A stretch of 47,111 nucleotides of DNA from Chitinophaga pinensis (GTDB lineage Bacteria > Bacteroidota > Bacteroidia > Flavobacteriales > Flavobacteriaceae). Both the position numbers and the translations under genes were made by a program. Below are positions 32,817 to 42,419 of this stretch, piece by piece (within the stretch, counting starts at the first letter, position 1; every line of letters begins with the position of its first letter). Location of the stretch: NCBI GenBank assembly GCA_945873505.1, contig CAMCDQ010000014.1:1-47111 (forward strand), written 5' to 3'. A model generated the notes under the pieces. That model saw only the letters and a list, made by a program, of their open reading frames with translations, was not told the origin of the DNA and did no database searches.

Positions 32817-33526
32817 TAGAAAAAATTAACCTTGAAAACATTCTTTTTTTAGATATTGAAACCGTTCCGGAGGCTTCCGATTATAAGGATTTGGATGCCG
32901 AAATGAAAGATCTTTGGGAACACAAAACACAATACCAAAGAAAGGAAGAATATACGCCAGAAGATTTTTATGACCGTGCAGGAATTTGGGCTGAATTTGG
33001 AAAAATCGTTTGTATTTCGGTTGGTTATTTTACCATTAAAGGAGACATTCGGCACTTTAGAGTGACTTCTTTTTTTGGAGATGAAAAGAAAATCCTTCAT
33101 GATTTTATCAATCTCTTGAACAATCATTTCAATAAGCCGCAACACGTTTTATGTGGTCATAACGCAAAAGAATTCGATATTCCATTTATTGCTAGAAGGA
33201 TGATTATCAATCAAATTGCCATTCCAAACAAGCTAAATTTATTTGGCAAAAAACCTTGGGAAATTCCCCATTTGGATACTTTAGAATTATGGAAATTTGG
33301 TGATTATAAACATTTTACTTCTTTGAAATTACTGACAAAAATTCTCGGAATCCCTTCTCCAAAAGGTGATATCGACGGAAGTCAAGTTGGTCATGTTTAT
33401 TATATAGAAAAAGACATCGATAGAATTGTAACCTATTGCGAAAAAGACACTATTGCCGTAGCACAAATATTTCTGCGTTTGCGTCGGGAAGATCTTTTGA
33501 TTGAGGAGGAAATTATTCACGTGTAA
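32813..33526 (+). CDS. 3'-5' exonuclease, PolB-like
   Basis: The 237-residue DnaQ-like exonuclease shows ExoI 'ILFLDIETVPE' (Asp and Glu ligands), ExoII 'LCGHNAKEFDIPFIARRM' and ExoIII 'DRIVTYCEKDTIAVAQI'. This is the 'predicted 3'-5' exonuclease related to PolB' family. It has no polymerase domain, so it acts alone, perhaps in repair. The ATG overlaps the stop of the serine hydrolase gene (32813-32816), indicating translational coupling. Confidence 0.88.
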   Translation: MIEKINLENILFLDIETVPEASDYKDLDAEMKDLWEHKTQYQRKEEYTPEDFYDRAGIWAEFGKIVCISVGYFTIKGDIRHFRVTSFFGDEKKILHDFINLLNNHFNKPQHVLCGHNAKEFDIPFIARRMIINQIAIPNKLNLFGKKPWEIPHLDTLELWKFGDYKHFTSLKLLTKILGIPSPKGDIDGSQVGHVYYIEKDIDRIVTYCEKDTIAVAQIFLRLRREDLLIEEEIIHV

Positions 33527-33533
33527 ATATAAG

Positions 33534-33587
33534 TAGCCCAGATTCACACAGATTAATTTGTGATAATTTGTGAAATTTGTGTTTAAC
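33534..33587 (+). repeat. AATTTGTG-type repeat in the 89-base gap before the SpmA/B-like gene
   Basis: The bases agcccagattcacacagatt (33534-33553) are followed by three 'atttgtg' units (33555-33561, 33566-33572, 33576-33582). It resembles 21533-21560. Confidence 0.55.
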
Positions 33588-33615
33588 TTTTTTACTTTTA
33601 CAAAAAAAATAAATT

Positions 33616-35055
33616 ATGGTTTTAAGTAGATTTTGGTTGGTTATATTTATTTCTTCTATTGCTTTTGTATTAATTAGCTTGTTCTCTGGAAACAGTTACA
33701 CGCTTGATTTTATGATAAATGGTAAAAAAGGCGACCCAATTATTATCTCTGAGAAATACCTCAATCAAGTTCCAGTTTTCATAAAAGACAGTATTGAAAA
33801 TGCTCCCGACAAAACGATTGTTATTGATAAAATCGCTTCAAATCCTGATACGACTTACGTTTATTCGGCGAAAACCGTAAAAATTTTCAGCGGTGTTCAA
33901 AAAGCCGATGGGTTATTGCCAACATGTAAAAATACATTACTTGATTTGATTTTGCCACTTCTTGCTTATTTGGCATTTTTTTGTGGATTGATGGAGCTAT
34001 TAATCATTTCTGGTGCGTCAGAAAAACTAGCAAAATTACTGAGTCCCGTGTTTGTAAAAGTATTTCCAAGCGTTCCCGAAAATCACCCGTCAATTTCCTA
34101 CATGACCTTGAATTTTGCCGCTAATTTCTTAGGATTGGATTCTGCAGCTACGCCATTTGGGTTAAAAGCAATGGAAAGTTTACAAGAAATAAATCCCGAT
34201 AAAGCCAAAGCGAGTGACGCACAAATTATGTTTATGTGTCTGCATGCTTCGGGGCTGACTTTAATTGCCACTTCAATAATAGGTTATCGAGCTGCCGCCA
34301 ATGCTACCAACCCCGCCGATGTAATGTTGCCTTGCATTATCACTTCTTTTATCGGAACAATTGCTGCCTTTTTAATTGTTGGAATTAAGCAAAAAATAAA
34401 TTTCAAAAGCGCTTCTTTAGTAATCGCTTTGATAACATTAATCGCTGCAATTATAGGTTTATTGATGTATGTTAACCATTTGGATATCATAGGGAAAAAT
34501 TACTTTACCTCTAATCTTTCCGCATTGATATTGGTTGGAATTATTGCTTTCACCTTAATTTTTTCATTTTTTAAAGAGAAGAAATTTGCAACGGCAAATA
34601 CTACTGTTTTTGAAGCTTTTGTTTCAGGAGCCAACAATGGTGTGAAAACGGGAGTCACCATTTTCCCTTATGTTTTAGGAATGCTAGTCGCCATTTCGTT
34701 ATTTAGAAACAGCGGATTATTTGAAATTATTAGTGAGTGGATTGCCTTTGCTTTTTCCAATATGGGCGTTAGCAAAGAAATCACTGATGCTTTGCCGGTT
34801 GCGTTGCTAAGACCATTCAGTTCGGCGGGATCTCGTGGTTTTTTAATTGATTCTATGAATACTTTTGGAGCCGATTCCTTAACGGGAAGATTGAGTAGTA
34901 TATTCCAATGCAGTGCCGAAAGCACTTTTTATGTTATTGCGGTTTACTTTGGTTCTGTTAATATAAAAAACACCCGTTACGCCTTGGGAACCATGCTTAT
35001 TGTGGATGTGATTTGTGTAATTACGGCAATATTTGTAGCCACTTGGTTTTTTTAA
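33616..35055 (+). CDS. Fused SpmA/SpmB-like nucleoside recognition domain protein
   Basis: The 479-residue membrane protein has two 'Gate'/nucleoside-recognition halves. The first (about 110-270) is SpmA-like ('LPLLAYLAFFCGLMELLIIS', 'MTLNFAANFLGLDSAATPFG'). The second (about 320-479) is SpmB-like ('FVSGANNGVKTGVTIFPYVL', 'ALLRPFSSAGSRGFLIDSMN'). In Bacillus these are two separate spore maturation proteins. Here they are one chain in a presumed non-sporulating organism, so the role is likely transport across the inner membrane of an unknown substrate. CYTH protein follows after 1 base. Confidence 0.88.
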   Translation: MVLSRFWLVIFISSIAFVLISLFSGNSYTLDFMINGKKGDPIIISEKYLNQVPVFIKDSIENAPDKTIVIDKIASNPDTTYVYSAKTVKIFSGVQKADGLLPTCKNTLLDLILPLLAYLAFFCGLMELLIISGASEKLAKLLSPVFVKVFPSVPENHPSISYMTLNFAANFLGLDSAATPFGLKAMESLQEINPDKAKASDAQIMFMCLHASGLTLIATSIIGYRAAANATNPADVMLPCIITSFIGTIAAFLIVGIKQKINFKSASLVIALITLIAAIIGLLMYVNHLDIIGKNYFTSNLSALILVGIIAFTLIFSFFKEKKFATANTTVFEAFVSGANNGVKTGVTIFPYVLGMLVAISLFRNSGLFEIISEWIAFAFSNMGVSKEITDALPVALLRPFSSAGSRGFLIDSMNTFGADSLTGRLSSIFQCSAESTFYVIAVYFGSVNIKNTRYALGTMLIVDVICVITAIFVATWFF

Positions 35056-35056
35056 G

Positions 35057-35524
35057 ATGATAGAAATAGAACGGAAATTTTTAGTAAAATCGGAAGCCTT
35101 TAAAAAGAATTCATTTGATAAAAATGAGATTTCTCAAGGCTATTTAAATTCTAATCCTGAGCGAACAGTTCGAGTTCGAATAAAAGGAAATCAGGGCTAT
35201 TTAACCATTAAAGGAAAAGGAAATGAAACGGGATTGAGTCGTTTTGAATGGGAAAAAGAAATACCAGTTAACGAAGCTAGAACGCTATTGGAACTTTGCG
35301 AAAGCGGTGTAATTAATAAAACCCGATATGAAATAAAATTCGGAAATCATGTCTATGAGGTTGATGAGTTTTTTGGCGAAAATGAAGGGCTATTTTTAGC
35401 TGAAATTGAATTACAATCGGAAGACGAAGCCTTTGAAAAACCAGATTGGTTGGGCGAAGAAGTTACGAATAACAAAAAATATTACAACTCTTATTTAAGT
35501 ATAAACCCCTTTAAAAATTGGTAA
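35057..35524 (+). CDS. CYTH domain protein
   Basis: The 155-residue single-domain protein has the N-terminal E-x-E-x-K signature ('MIEIERKFLV') and the tunnel-lining strands 'RTVRVRIKGNQGYLTIKGKG' and 'EVDEFFGENEGLFLAEIEL'. CYTH enzymes act on triphosphates: adenylate cyclase, thiamine triphosphatase or inorganic triphosphatase. The true substrate here is not readable. Its stop codon directly abuts the stop of the convergent RlpA-like gene (35524/35525). Confidence 0.9.
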   Translation: MIEIERKFLVKSEAFKKNSFDKNEISQGYLNSNPERTVRVRIKGNQGYLTIKGKGNETGLSRFEWEKEIPVNEARTLLELCESGVINKTRYEIKFGNHVYEVDEFFGENEGLFLAEIELQSEDEAFEKPDWLGEEVTNNKKYYNSYLSINPFKNW

Positions 35525-36001
35525 TTAGTTTTCTATTATTTCTAATTTTACTATAATAACGCCGCTATTTTTATTGGAAGCAATTTCCATAAATGCACGT
35601 CTTGAAAGATCAATTTCCCGACCTCTAGAAAAAGGTCCGCGGTCAATCACTTCTATAATTACCCATTTTCCATTGGATTCATTGGTGACTTTTAGTTTAG
35701 TTCCAAAAGGGAGTTTTCTGTGGGCAGCAGTATATTTATCATTACTAAATCGGATGCCACTTGAAGTTCTTCTCCCGTTAAATTTATTAGCATAATAAGA
35801 AGCTTGCGCTTTGGTCTTGAAGGCCTTTAATTTTAATCGGGGTTTTATGGTATCTATGGCAATAGCTTTAGTTTTAACCGTATCTATTACTACTTTTTGA
35901 GTAGTCTTTTTACTGTTTTTTTGTGCTTGAATTGGTCGGCCAAAAAGGGATAAAAGGAGACACAAAATTGCGGTGAATACTATTTTTTGTTGTTGTAACA
36001 T
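35525..36001 (-). CDS. RlpA-like septal ring lytic transglycosylase family protein
   Basis: The 158-residue exported protein has a signal peptide to about residue 26 ('LCLLLSLFGRPIQAQ'), a short linker, and a double-psi beta-barrel with RlpA signatures 'ASYYANKFNGRRTSSG' and 'VIDRGPFSRGREIDLSRRAF'. RlpA acts on naked glycan strands of peptidoglycan. The SPOR domain of classical RlpA is absent, so targeting must differ. Converges with the CYTH gene with abutting stops. Confidence 0.88.
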   Translation of the reverse strand: MLQQQKIVFTAILCLLLSLFGRPIQAQKNSKKTTQKVVIDTVKTKAIAIDTIKPRLKLKAFKTKAQASYYANKFNGRRTSSGIRFSNDKYTAAHRKLPFGTKLKVTNESNGKWVIIEVIDRGPFSRGREIDLSRRAFMEIASNKNSGVIIVKLEIIEN

Positions 36002-36063
36002 AAACGGGTGTTTGATTGAATGGGGTTAATAAATACTTTTAGACAAGGGTCTAAGTAGTTTTA

Positions 36064-36492
36064 TTAAAACCATAAATGCCAGGGAATTCTGGCTAAAATT
36101 AATAGCAACCCTAACGTATAAAAAACAGCAAAAGATTTGAATTTTAATTTGCTTTTTGTTGCTTTTTTATGTTTCACCCATCCTATTGTGATTAGGGCAA
36201 TAGCGATTAAATTAAGCAAGGGATGTTCTAATGAAGTCAATCGCAATGCCTTGTCCGACATTTGTCCTAAAGAGTTAAATCCTAATGGGGAAACAAAATA
36301 AAGTACCAAACCTACTAATAATTGTATGTGAGATCCGATTAAACCAAATAGGGCAATTTTTCTATCTTTTGGGGCAAACTCTTTTTTTGAAGTCAATCCA
36401 ATAATTGAATTAACAATTACAAATACTAATAATAATAAAACTAGGCAAGCCCAGCCGGAGTGAAATTTTTGTAGGAAAGTGTATAAATTCAT
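36064..36492 (-). CDS. Small four-helix membrane protein, function unknown
   Basis: The 142-residue protein has four hydrophobic segments (about 14-32, 45-66, 85-103, 117-138). His and Lys residues near the helix ends ('LQKFHSGWACLV', 'IGSHIQLLVGLVLYF', 'IPWHLWF') make a b-type heme site imaginable, but I do not recognise a defined family. It lies 62 bases upstream of the RlpA-like gene on the same strand and downstream of the TonB receptor terminator. Confidence 0.75.
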   Translation of the reverse strand: MNLYTFLQKFHSGWACLVLLLLVFVIVNSIIGLTSKKEFAPKDRKIALFGLIGSHIQLLVGLVLYFVSPLGFNSLGQMSDKALRLTSLEHPLLNLIAIALITIGWVKHKKATKSKLKFKSFAVFYTLGLLLILARIPWHLWF

Positions 36493-36539
36493 TTTTAATT
36501 AGTTTTTAATTTAAACAAATATAAAGAAAAAAGCATAAA

Positions 36540-36571
36540 AAAACGGCACTCTAATTAAAGAATGCCGTTTT
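36540..36571 (-). terminator. Terminator after the TonB-dependent receptor
   Basis: A 13-base stem with one mismatch (36540-36552 aaaacggcactct with 36559-36571) has a 6-base loop, located 26 bases after the receptor stop, with A/T runs on both sides. Confidence 0.85.
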
Positions 36572-36597
36572 AATAGCGTGTTTAACTTTCTAAATTA

Positions 36598-39234
36598 TTA
36601 GAAGTTATAACTAATTGTAAAGTTCCAAGTTCTTCCAAATCCGAAGAAAACTTGATTTGTTGTATCAACACCATCATAAAGACCAGTTTGCTGGTACAAT
36701 TGATACGCTGTAAGGTTCGGAACTGTACCAGTCATAAAATCAGCTTGTGTTTTTGCAGTGTTGTTAGTTCTTGATTCAGCGATATAAACTTCATCCAAAA
36801 CGTTGTTTACGTTCAAACGGAAATTTACTGTATTTGCTTTGTCTTTTCCAACTAGCAATTTGTATGAAAAACCAGCATCCATTAATCCAAATGAAGGCAA
36901 TTGTAATGAACCTTTATCCGCAATTGCTTGAGTTTTAAAGTTAACAGGATCAATTGAAGCATATAATCTGTCAATGTATCTGTAATTAGCATCTAATCTT
37001 ACTCTTGTTAAAACTTCATAAGAAAATCCTAAAGCAGCTGTTGTTTGAGCCGCATCACCCACTTTTAACCCATCAGTATATAAAGTTTCTTTGAAAGCTT
37101 CATTAGTTGTTGGATTTGTAATAACCACATTGTTATCATCTTGGTAACTAGCGGTTACATTACTTCCATATCTCCAGTCTCCGTATGAGAACATTCCATT
37201 AATATCTAATTTCTTGAAAGGTTTGAATACGAAATCTAACTCAGTACCCATGTGAATTTGCTCCACACCTTCTAAGAAGGCAGAACCAGGAATTGTTGGA
37301 GTTGTAGAAATTCCATCATGATTAATATTAGTTGTTAATCTAATAAATCTGTCTTTCCAAGTAGTTCTGTATACATTTACATTAGTAGAAAACATTTTAG
37401 ATTTGAAACCATAACCTGCTTCAAGTCCCATGATTTTCTCATTAGTTAAGTTTTCATTTACTAAAGAAGCATTGTTGATGTAAATCGCATTAAAGAAAGG
37501 TTGTTTAGAATAAAATCCTGCATTCACATACACATTGTTTTTTTTGTCAATGTTATAGTTTGCGCCTCCTTTTAAATTTCCACCTAATATATTTTTATAA
37601 TCTGTTGATGATAATGGATTAGATGATAAATATTTATAATAATCTACTCTTTTGAAACCTTGTTGAGAAACCGCAGCTTGTAAAAACAATGTCAATTTTT
37701 CTGTAGAGTATTCTAATTGCGTAAATGCTCCAAGCCAATTAACTAAACCATCATTATTATAGTTAATCGCTTTTTGGTAATCTGTATTCCATAAAGGATT
37801 TAAGTGAGGTTTTGTAGCATATTGGAATGTTGAAACTGTATTTAAGTTGTTTGCATCACCTGCTAAGTTGTTAAAACTTGAAGCTCCTAATAAATCGTTT
37901 AATACTTGATAATGAATACCTCTATAGGTTCTTGCATCAATACCAAAATCTAATGTTAATTTATCAGTAAGTTTCGTGTTTAAGTTAACAATACCTCCAT
38001 ACCAGTTATGAGAGTTGATAGATGAAATTTTAGAAATACCATTTGTAGTGTTATTTGCAGTTGCATTATTATTTTGGAATTGTCCAGCCGTTAAACCTCT
38101 TGTAGATGTACCTATTGTTCCAGGAATAGAAACAGCTTGTCCTGAGTTCCAAGATTGAATTAAATCTACGTTTATAGTACCATCTGCTTTTCTTAAATTA
38201 TCTGCGAAAAATCTATTACCTCTAATCGCTCCAGTTCCGTTAGAACCTCCACCACGACCCCACGATCCATATACAACGGTAGATAATTTCATTTTATCAG
38301 AAATTTTATAATCCCAATTTAATGACATTACAGGTTTGTGATAAAAGTTAGTTCTAAAACTATATTCTTCACCATTTAACATTCCCCAATCAGAATTGTA
38401 TCTGATATTTGGATCCATTTTGGCAGGATTACCATATTTAATATACTGTGCAATAGTTGGAGCAGCGCTACGTTGGTTATGCCATTGTGGTGCGCCAGTA
38501 ACTATAAATTGAAAATCATGTTTTTCATTTAATTTATATCCTAATCCGATAAAGTAATTAGCTCCGGCAAATTTAGTTCCATCTACATAACCATCTCCTC
38601 TTGTTTGGCTTAATAAAACAGAAACCGACAAACCGTTTTTCATTAATCCAGTAGAATAAGAAGCAGTAGTTTTTAAGTAGTTGTCATTAGCAGTTCCAGA
38701 AGAAACGCTTCCACCTTCTTTGATGTCTGCAGTTCTAGTAACAACATTTATAGTTCCACCCACAGATGAAATAGCTAATTTAGAAGACCCCAATCCTCTT
38801 TGAACTTGCATTGAAGTTGTAACATCAGAAAGTCCAGCCCAGTTACTCCAGTATACCGCACTATTTTCCATGTCATTAACAGGAACCCCATTAATTAATA
38901 CCGCAATGTTGTTTTGGTTAAATCCACGAATGTTTACTCTTGAATCTCCAAATCCACCACCAGATTTTGTAGCATAAACAGAAGGTGTATTGTTCAATAA
39001 TTCAGGAAATTCTTGGTTTCCTAGTTTTGCTTGAATCTCTGAAGCTTTAATAGTAGAAACCGCTACAGGTGTTTTTCTGTCTTTAGCGACATCTATAATA
39101 CCACTTTTCACAACAACTTCTTCTAATTGATTAGAAACAGTTTTTACAGAATCTTTTACTTTTTCTTGGGAGAATGAAACTCCTGCAACTAAAAGAAACA
39201 GACATAAAAATAAATTGATTTTAAAATTTTTCAT
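36598..39234 (-). CDS. TonB-dependent outer membrane receptor
   Basis: The 878-residue protein has a signal peptide (residues 1-22, ending 'GVSFSQ'), an N-terminal plug starting with a TonB-box-like stretch ('LEEVVVKSG', about 36-45) and continuing through 'RVNIRGFNQNNIAVLINGVP', then a long beta-barrel ending in the outer-membrane signature '...FTISYNF' with terminal Phe. It imports a substrate driven by TonB. No SusD partner follows, so it is not a typical Sus pair; substrate unknown (siderophore, vitamin or peptide). It is a single-gene unit with its own terminator. Confidence 0.94.
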   Translation of the reverse strand: MKNFKINLFLCLFLLVAGVSFSQEKVKDSVKTVSNQLEEVVVKSGIIDVAKDRKTPVAVSTIKASEIQAKLGNQEFPELLNNTPSVYATKSGGGFGDSRVNIRGFNQNNIAVLINGVPVNDMENSAVYWSNWAGLSDVTTSMQVQRGLGSSKLAISSVGGTINVVTRTADIKEGGSVSSGTANDNYLKTTASYSTGLMKNGLSVSVLLSQTRGDGYVDGTKFAGANYFIGLGYKLNEKHDFQFIVTGAPQWHNQRSAAPTIAQYIKYGNPAKMDPNIRYNSDWGMLNGEEYSFRTNFYHKPVMSLNWDYKISDKMKLSTVVYGSWGRGGGSNGTGAIRGNRFFADNLRKADGTINVDLIQSWNSGQAVSIPGTIGTSTRGLTAGQFQNNNATANNTTNGISKISSINSHNWYGGIVNLNTKLTDKLTLDFGIDARTYRGIHYQVLNDLLGASSFNNLAGDANNLNTVSTFQYATKPHLNPLWNTDYQKAINYNNDGLVNWLGAFTQLEYSTEKLTLFLQAAVSQQGFKRVDYYKYLSSNPLSSTDYKNILGGNLKGGANYNIDKKNNVYVNAGFYSKQPFFNAIYINNASLVNENLTNEKIMGLEAGYGFKSKMFSTNVNVYRTTWKDRFIRLTTNINHDGISTTPTIPGSAFLEGVEQIHMGTELDFVFKPFKKLDINGMFSYGDWRYGSNVTASYQDDNNVVITNPTTNEAFKETLYTDGLKVGDAAQTTAALGFSYEVLTRVRLDANYRYIDRLYASIDPVNFKTQAIADKGSLQLPSFGLMDAGFSYKLLVGKDKANTVNFRLNVNNVLDEVYIAESRTNNTAKTQADFMTGTVPNLTAYQLYQQTGLYDGVDTTNQVFFGFGRTWNFTISYNF

Positions 39235-39426
39235 TTTTGTTTTGTTTAAATTTTACGCAAATTTCAGTATTATATTTGTTCCTAATGTTAATAAAATGTT
39301 AAATGATAATTATGTGTTAAAATGTTTCTTTTAATGTTAAGAAAACACAAAAATCAATAGTAATACCTGCTTAATTGATCATTTACATCGGTTAATATCT
39401 TAAAAAAAAGTATTAATATCCTTTTA

Positions 39427-41067
39427 TCACTTATTTAAATAGTGATTTAAAAGAAAAAGGGTAGAACTATCATGATTTTTAACATTTGTCGAGTTAATTT
39501 CTTCTAAAATTGAAGTTGCCAATTGTTTTCCCAATTCAACACCCCATTGGTCATAACTGAAAATATTCCAAATTACTCCTTGAACAAAAATTTTGTGCTC
39601 ATACATCGCAATCAAAGAACCTAAAGTTTCTGGAGTAAGACTATTTATTAATATGGTATTCGTAGGTTTATTACCTTCAAAAACCTTAAATGGCGCTAAG
39701 TAATCTGCCTTTTCAGAAGACAATCCTTGTTTCTCAAATTCATTTCTAACTTGTTCTTCGGTTTTTCCGTTCAATAACGCTTCGGTTTGTGCAAAGAAAT
39801 TAGACATCAATTTATCGTGATGGTCTTTATTTCCATATAAAGAATTTACAAATCCAATGAAATCGGTAGGGATTAATTTTGTTCCTTGGTGAATCAATTG
39901 AAAGAATGCGTGTTGCGAATTCGTTCCAGGTTCTCCCCAAATTATAGTTCCTGTTTGATAATTGACAGGTTTTCCATCACGTCCAATACTTTTTCCGTTG
40001 CTTTCCATAATTCCTTGTTGCAGGTACGGCGCTAATTTTTGTAAATATTGAGAATATGGAATCAAGGCTTCACTTTCGGCGCCAAAGAAATTGTTGTACC
40101 AAATGCTTAATAATGCCAAAACCACGGGAATATTTTTATCGAAAGCTGCCGTTTTGAAATGTTCGTCCATTTCATTTGCGCCTTTTAATACTTTATCGAA
40201 ATTATCAAAACCTACCGCTAAACTTATTGATAATCCAACGGCGCTCCATAAAGAAAATCTTCCGCCAACCCAATCCCACATTGGGAAAACATTATCGGAA
40301 TTGATTCCAAATGCAGTTACATTTTTAATATTTGTAGAAACGGCAACAAAGTGTTTTGCCACGTCTTCTTGCTTTGCTGATTTCAAAAACCAAGTCCGAA
40401 TGGTTTCCGAATTTGTAAGTGTTTCCTGAGTTGTAAATGTTTTAGAAACAATTACAAATAAAGTCGTTTCGGGATTTAATTTTTTGATGATTTCATTCAC
40501 ATGATCGCCATCAACATTGGAAACAAAATGAACATTCAGATGATTTTTGTAAAATTGCAATCCTTCTACAACCATTGCGGGTCCTAAATCCGAACCACCA
40601 ATTCCAATATTAACAATATCTGTGAAAGCTTTGCCTGTAAAACCTGTTCTAACGCCATTTACTATTTCATTGGTAAACGCTTTAATTTTGCTTTTTACCT
40701 CATAAATTTCAGGGATAATATTTTGACCATCAACATTTACAACTGCCTTTTCTGGAGCACGCAAAGCAGTATGAAGAACCGCTCTGTTTTCTGTTTTGTT
40801 GATGATTTCTCCTTCAAAATAACCTGAAATCGCTTCTTTTAAATGTACTTCGTTGGCTAATTTCACTAACAAATCCATCGTTTCTTGATTGATTCTGTTT
40901 TTAGAAAAATCAATCAAAAAGTCATTCCATTTTATATGAAACTTTGACGCTCTTGAAGCATCTTCTTGGAACATATTTTTCATTGAAACGTTTTTCATTG
41001 TTTCAAAATGATTCTGAATTTCTTTCCAAGCAGTTGTTGAAGTTGGATTTGTGTTTTGTAAAGCCAT
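39427..41067 (-). CDS. pgi: Glucose-6-phosphate isomerase
   Basis: Interconverts glucose-6-phosphate and fructose-6-phosphate. The 546 residues show the sugar-phosphate signatures '[13 protein letters not shown]' (about 152), '[12 protein letters not shown]', '[12 protein letters not shown]' and '[11 protein letters not shown]' with the catalytic Glu, and a His in '[15 protein letters not shown]'. Full length with no anomaly. Sits alone between the TonB receptor and the M23 peptidase gene on the same strand, with 192 bases before the receptor gene. Confidence 0.98.
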   Translation of the reverse strand: MALQNTNPTSTTAWKEIQNHFETMKNVSMKNMFQEDASRASKFHIKWNDFLIDFSKNRINQETMDLLVKLANEVHLKEAISGYFEGEIINKTENRAVLHTALRAPEKAVVNVDGQNIIPEIYEVKSKIKAFTNEIVNGVRTGFTGKAFTDIVNIGIGGSDLGPAMVVEGLQFYKNHLNVHFVSNVDGDHVNEIIKKLNPETTLFVIVSKTFTTQETLTNSETIRTWFLKSAKQEDVAKHFVAVSTNIKNVTAFGINSDNVFPMWDWVGGRFSLWSAVGLSISLAVGFDNFDKVLKGANEMDEHFKTAAFDKNIPVVLALLSIWYNNFFGAESEALIPYSQYLQKLAPYLQQGIMESNGKSIGRDGKPVNYQTGTIIWGEPGTNSQHAFFQLIHQGTKLIPTDFIGFVNSLYGNKDHHDKLMSNFFAQTEALLNGKTEEQVRNEFEKQGLSSEKADYLAPFKVFEGNKPTNTILINSLTPETLGSLIAMYEHKIFVQGVIWNIFSYDQWGVELGKQLATSILEEINSTNVKNHDSSTLFLLNHYLNK

Positions 41068-41106
41068 TATTGTGAGGATTCTTTGTGTTTCGTATTATTT
41101 TAATTG

Positions 41107-41114
41107 CAAATTTA
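41107..41114 (-). promoter_or_regulatory. -7 element TAAATTTG upstream of pgi
   Basis: An exact TAnnTTTG match on the minus strand ends 39 bases before ATG 41067. No obvious -33 TTG. Confidence 0.45.
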
Positions 41115-41177
41115 CGAATAATGTTTGTAAAGTAATTATTATGATTAAATAGGTGTTTTTATTTCAATAAATGCGTT

Positions 41178-42398
41178 CTATTTCTTGAATTGCAAATTCG
41201 CCACACTATCCAATTCTTTTTTCAAAGGATTCATTTGCGCTAAAAAGCGAGGTAAATTCTTTTTATTCATAGGTTCTGAATTGGGCAATTTCAAACGCAA
41301 AGCGTCAACTTGAACGCCATTTTTCCAAAATCGATAGCAAACATGCGGTCCTGTAGAAAGTCCCGTACTTCCAACTTTTCCTATAATATCTCCTTGATTT
41401 ACTCGTTGTCCTCGTCGTGCAATAATTTTCGATAGGTGTAAATATTGTGTAGAATACGTGCCGTTGTGTTTCACTTTTACGAAATTTCCATTCCCAGCCG
41501 TAAAACCAGTTTGCTCCACAACACCTGAAGCCGTTGTCATAATTGGCGTTCCTTGTGGCGCGGCATAATCAGTTCCTTTGTGCGCTTTCCAGATTTGCTG
41601 CACAGGATGAAACCTATGTTTAGTAAAGCGTGAAGTAATATTTACAAATTTCAAAGGGGCTTTTAAAAATAAATTTTTGAGCGCTTTCCCTTCCTCATCG
41701 TAAAAATCTAATTTTTGAGAATTTTCATTTTGTGCAAATGGAAAGGCATAAATTATTTTTCCTTTGTATTCAAAAAAGGCGCATTTTAGACTGTCAACGC
41801 CATCATATACAGAATCATTTATATAGCGTTCTGTGAAAGTCACCGCAAATTTATCTCCCTTTTGTAATTTAAAAAAGTCAATCGACCACGCATATATTTT
41901 AGAAATCGAAGTTGCCAATGCTCCTTCAACTCCCTTTTTTTCTAATGTTTCCGATAAAGAACCGTCTAATTCTCCAGCGATAGTTCTCCGTCGGATAGTT
42001 ACGGGTTTGATGTGTTTGTAAACCGTAATAGAATCTTTCAAATCAATTACATAATAACTCAATCGATCGGGTTGGTAAATAAAAGCGCGCATTTTTTTTG
42101 ACTTTCCTTTCGACCTAAGTATTGTATAAGGTTTGTCAATTCGCATCATTCGAACATCAAAAGTATCTTTGACTTTTTCAACAATGTCATATACTTTTTT
42201 GTCTCCTATATTTTGTTTTTCTAGAATACTTCCAAAGGTGTCGCCGTCTTGAATGGTGTCTTGAATTACATCAAAATTATTGAGTGTAAATCCAAACGCA
42301 ACAACAATCGGCACTTTTTTAATTTGCTTTTCTTTGTCAGATTTATTGCAGGAAACGAGTGATAAAATGAGGATTATTAAAATTGAAATTTTTTTCAA
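41178..42398 (-). CDS. M23 family peptidase lipoprotein with an HxC metal motif
   Basis: The 406-residue product has a lipoprotein signal ('LILSLVSC', Cys17), a LysM/OapA-like middle region and a C-terminal LytM domain (about 255-370). It keeps the first zinc ligands ('HKGTD', His273 and Asp277) and the catalytic His321 ('QYLHLS'). The usual H-x-H reads 'GPHVCYRFWKNG', with Cys354 in place of the third ligand. I expect peptidoglycan endopeptidase activity if Cys can coordinate zinc. It is the last gene of a DUF3108/tryptophan dioxygenase operon; 21 bases separate it from kynA. Confidence 0.88.
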   Translation of the reverse strand: MKKISILIILILSLVSCNKSDKEKQIKKVPIVVAFGFTLNNFDVIQDTIQDGDTFGSILEKQNIGDKKVYDIVEKVKDTFDVRMMRIDKPYTILRSKGKSKKMRAFIYQPDRLSYYVIDLKDSITVYKHIKPVTIRRRTIAGELDGSLSETLEKKGVEGALATSISKIYAWSIDFFKLQKGDKFAVTFTERYINDSVYDGVDSLKCAFFEYKGKIIYAFPFAQNENSQKLDFYDEEGKALKNLFLKAPLKFVNITSRFTKHRFHPVQQIWKAHKGTDYAAPQGTPIMTTASGVVEQTGFTAGNGNFVKVKHNGTYSTQYLHLSKIIARRGQRVNQGDIIGKVGSTGLSTGPHVCYRFWKNGVQVDALRLKLPNSEPMNKKNLPRFLAQMNPLKKELDSVANLQFKK

Positions 42399-42419
42399 AC
42401 CGCTATTTATTTGTTTAAA

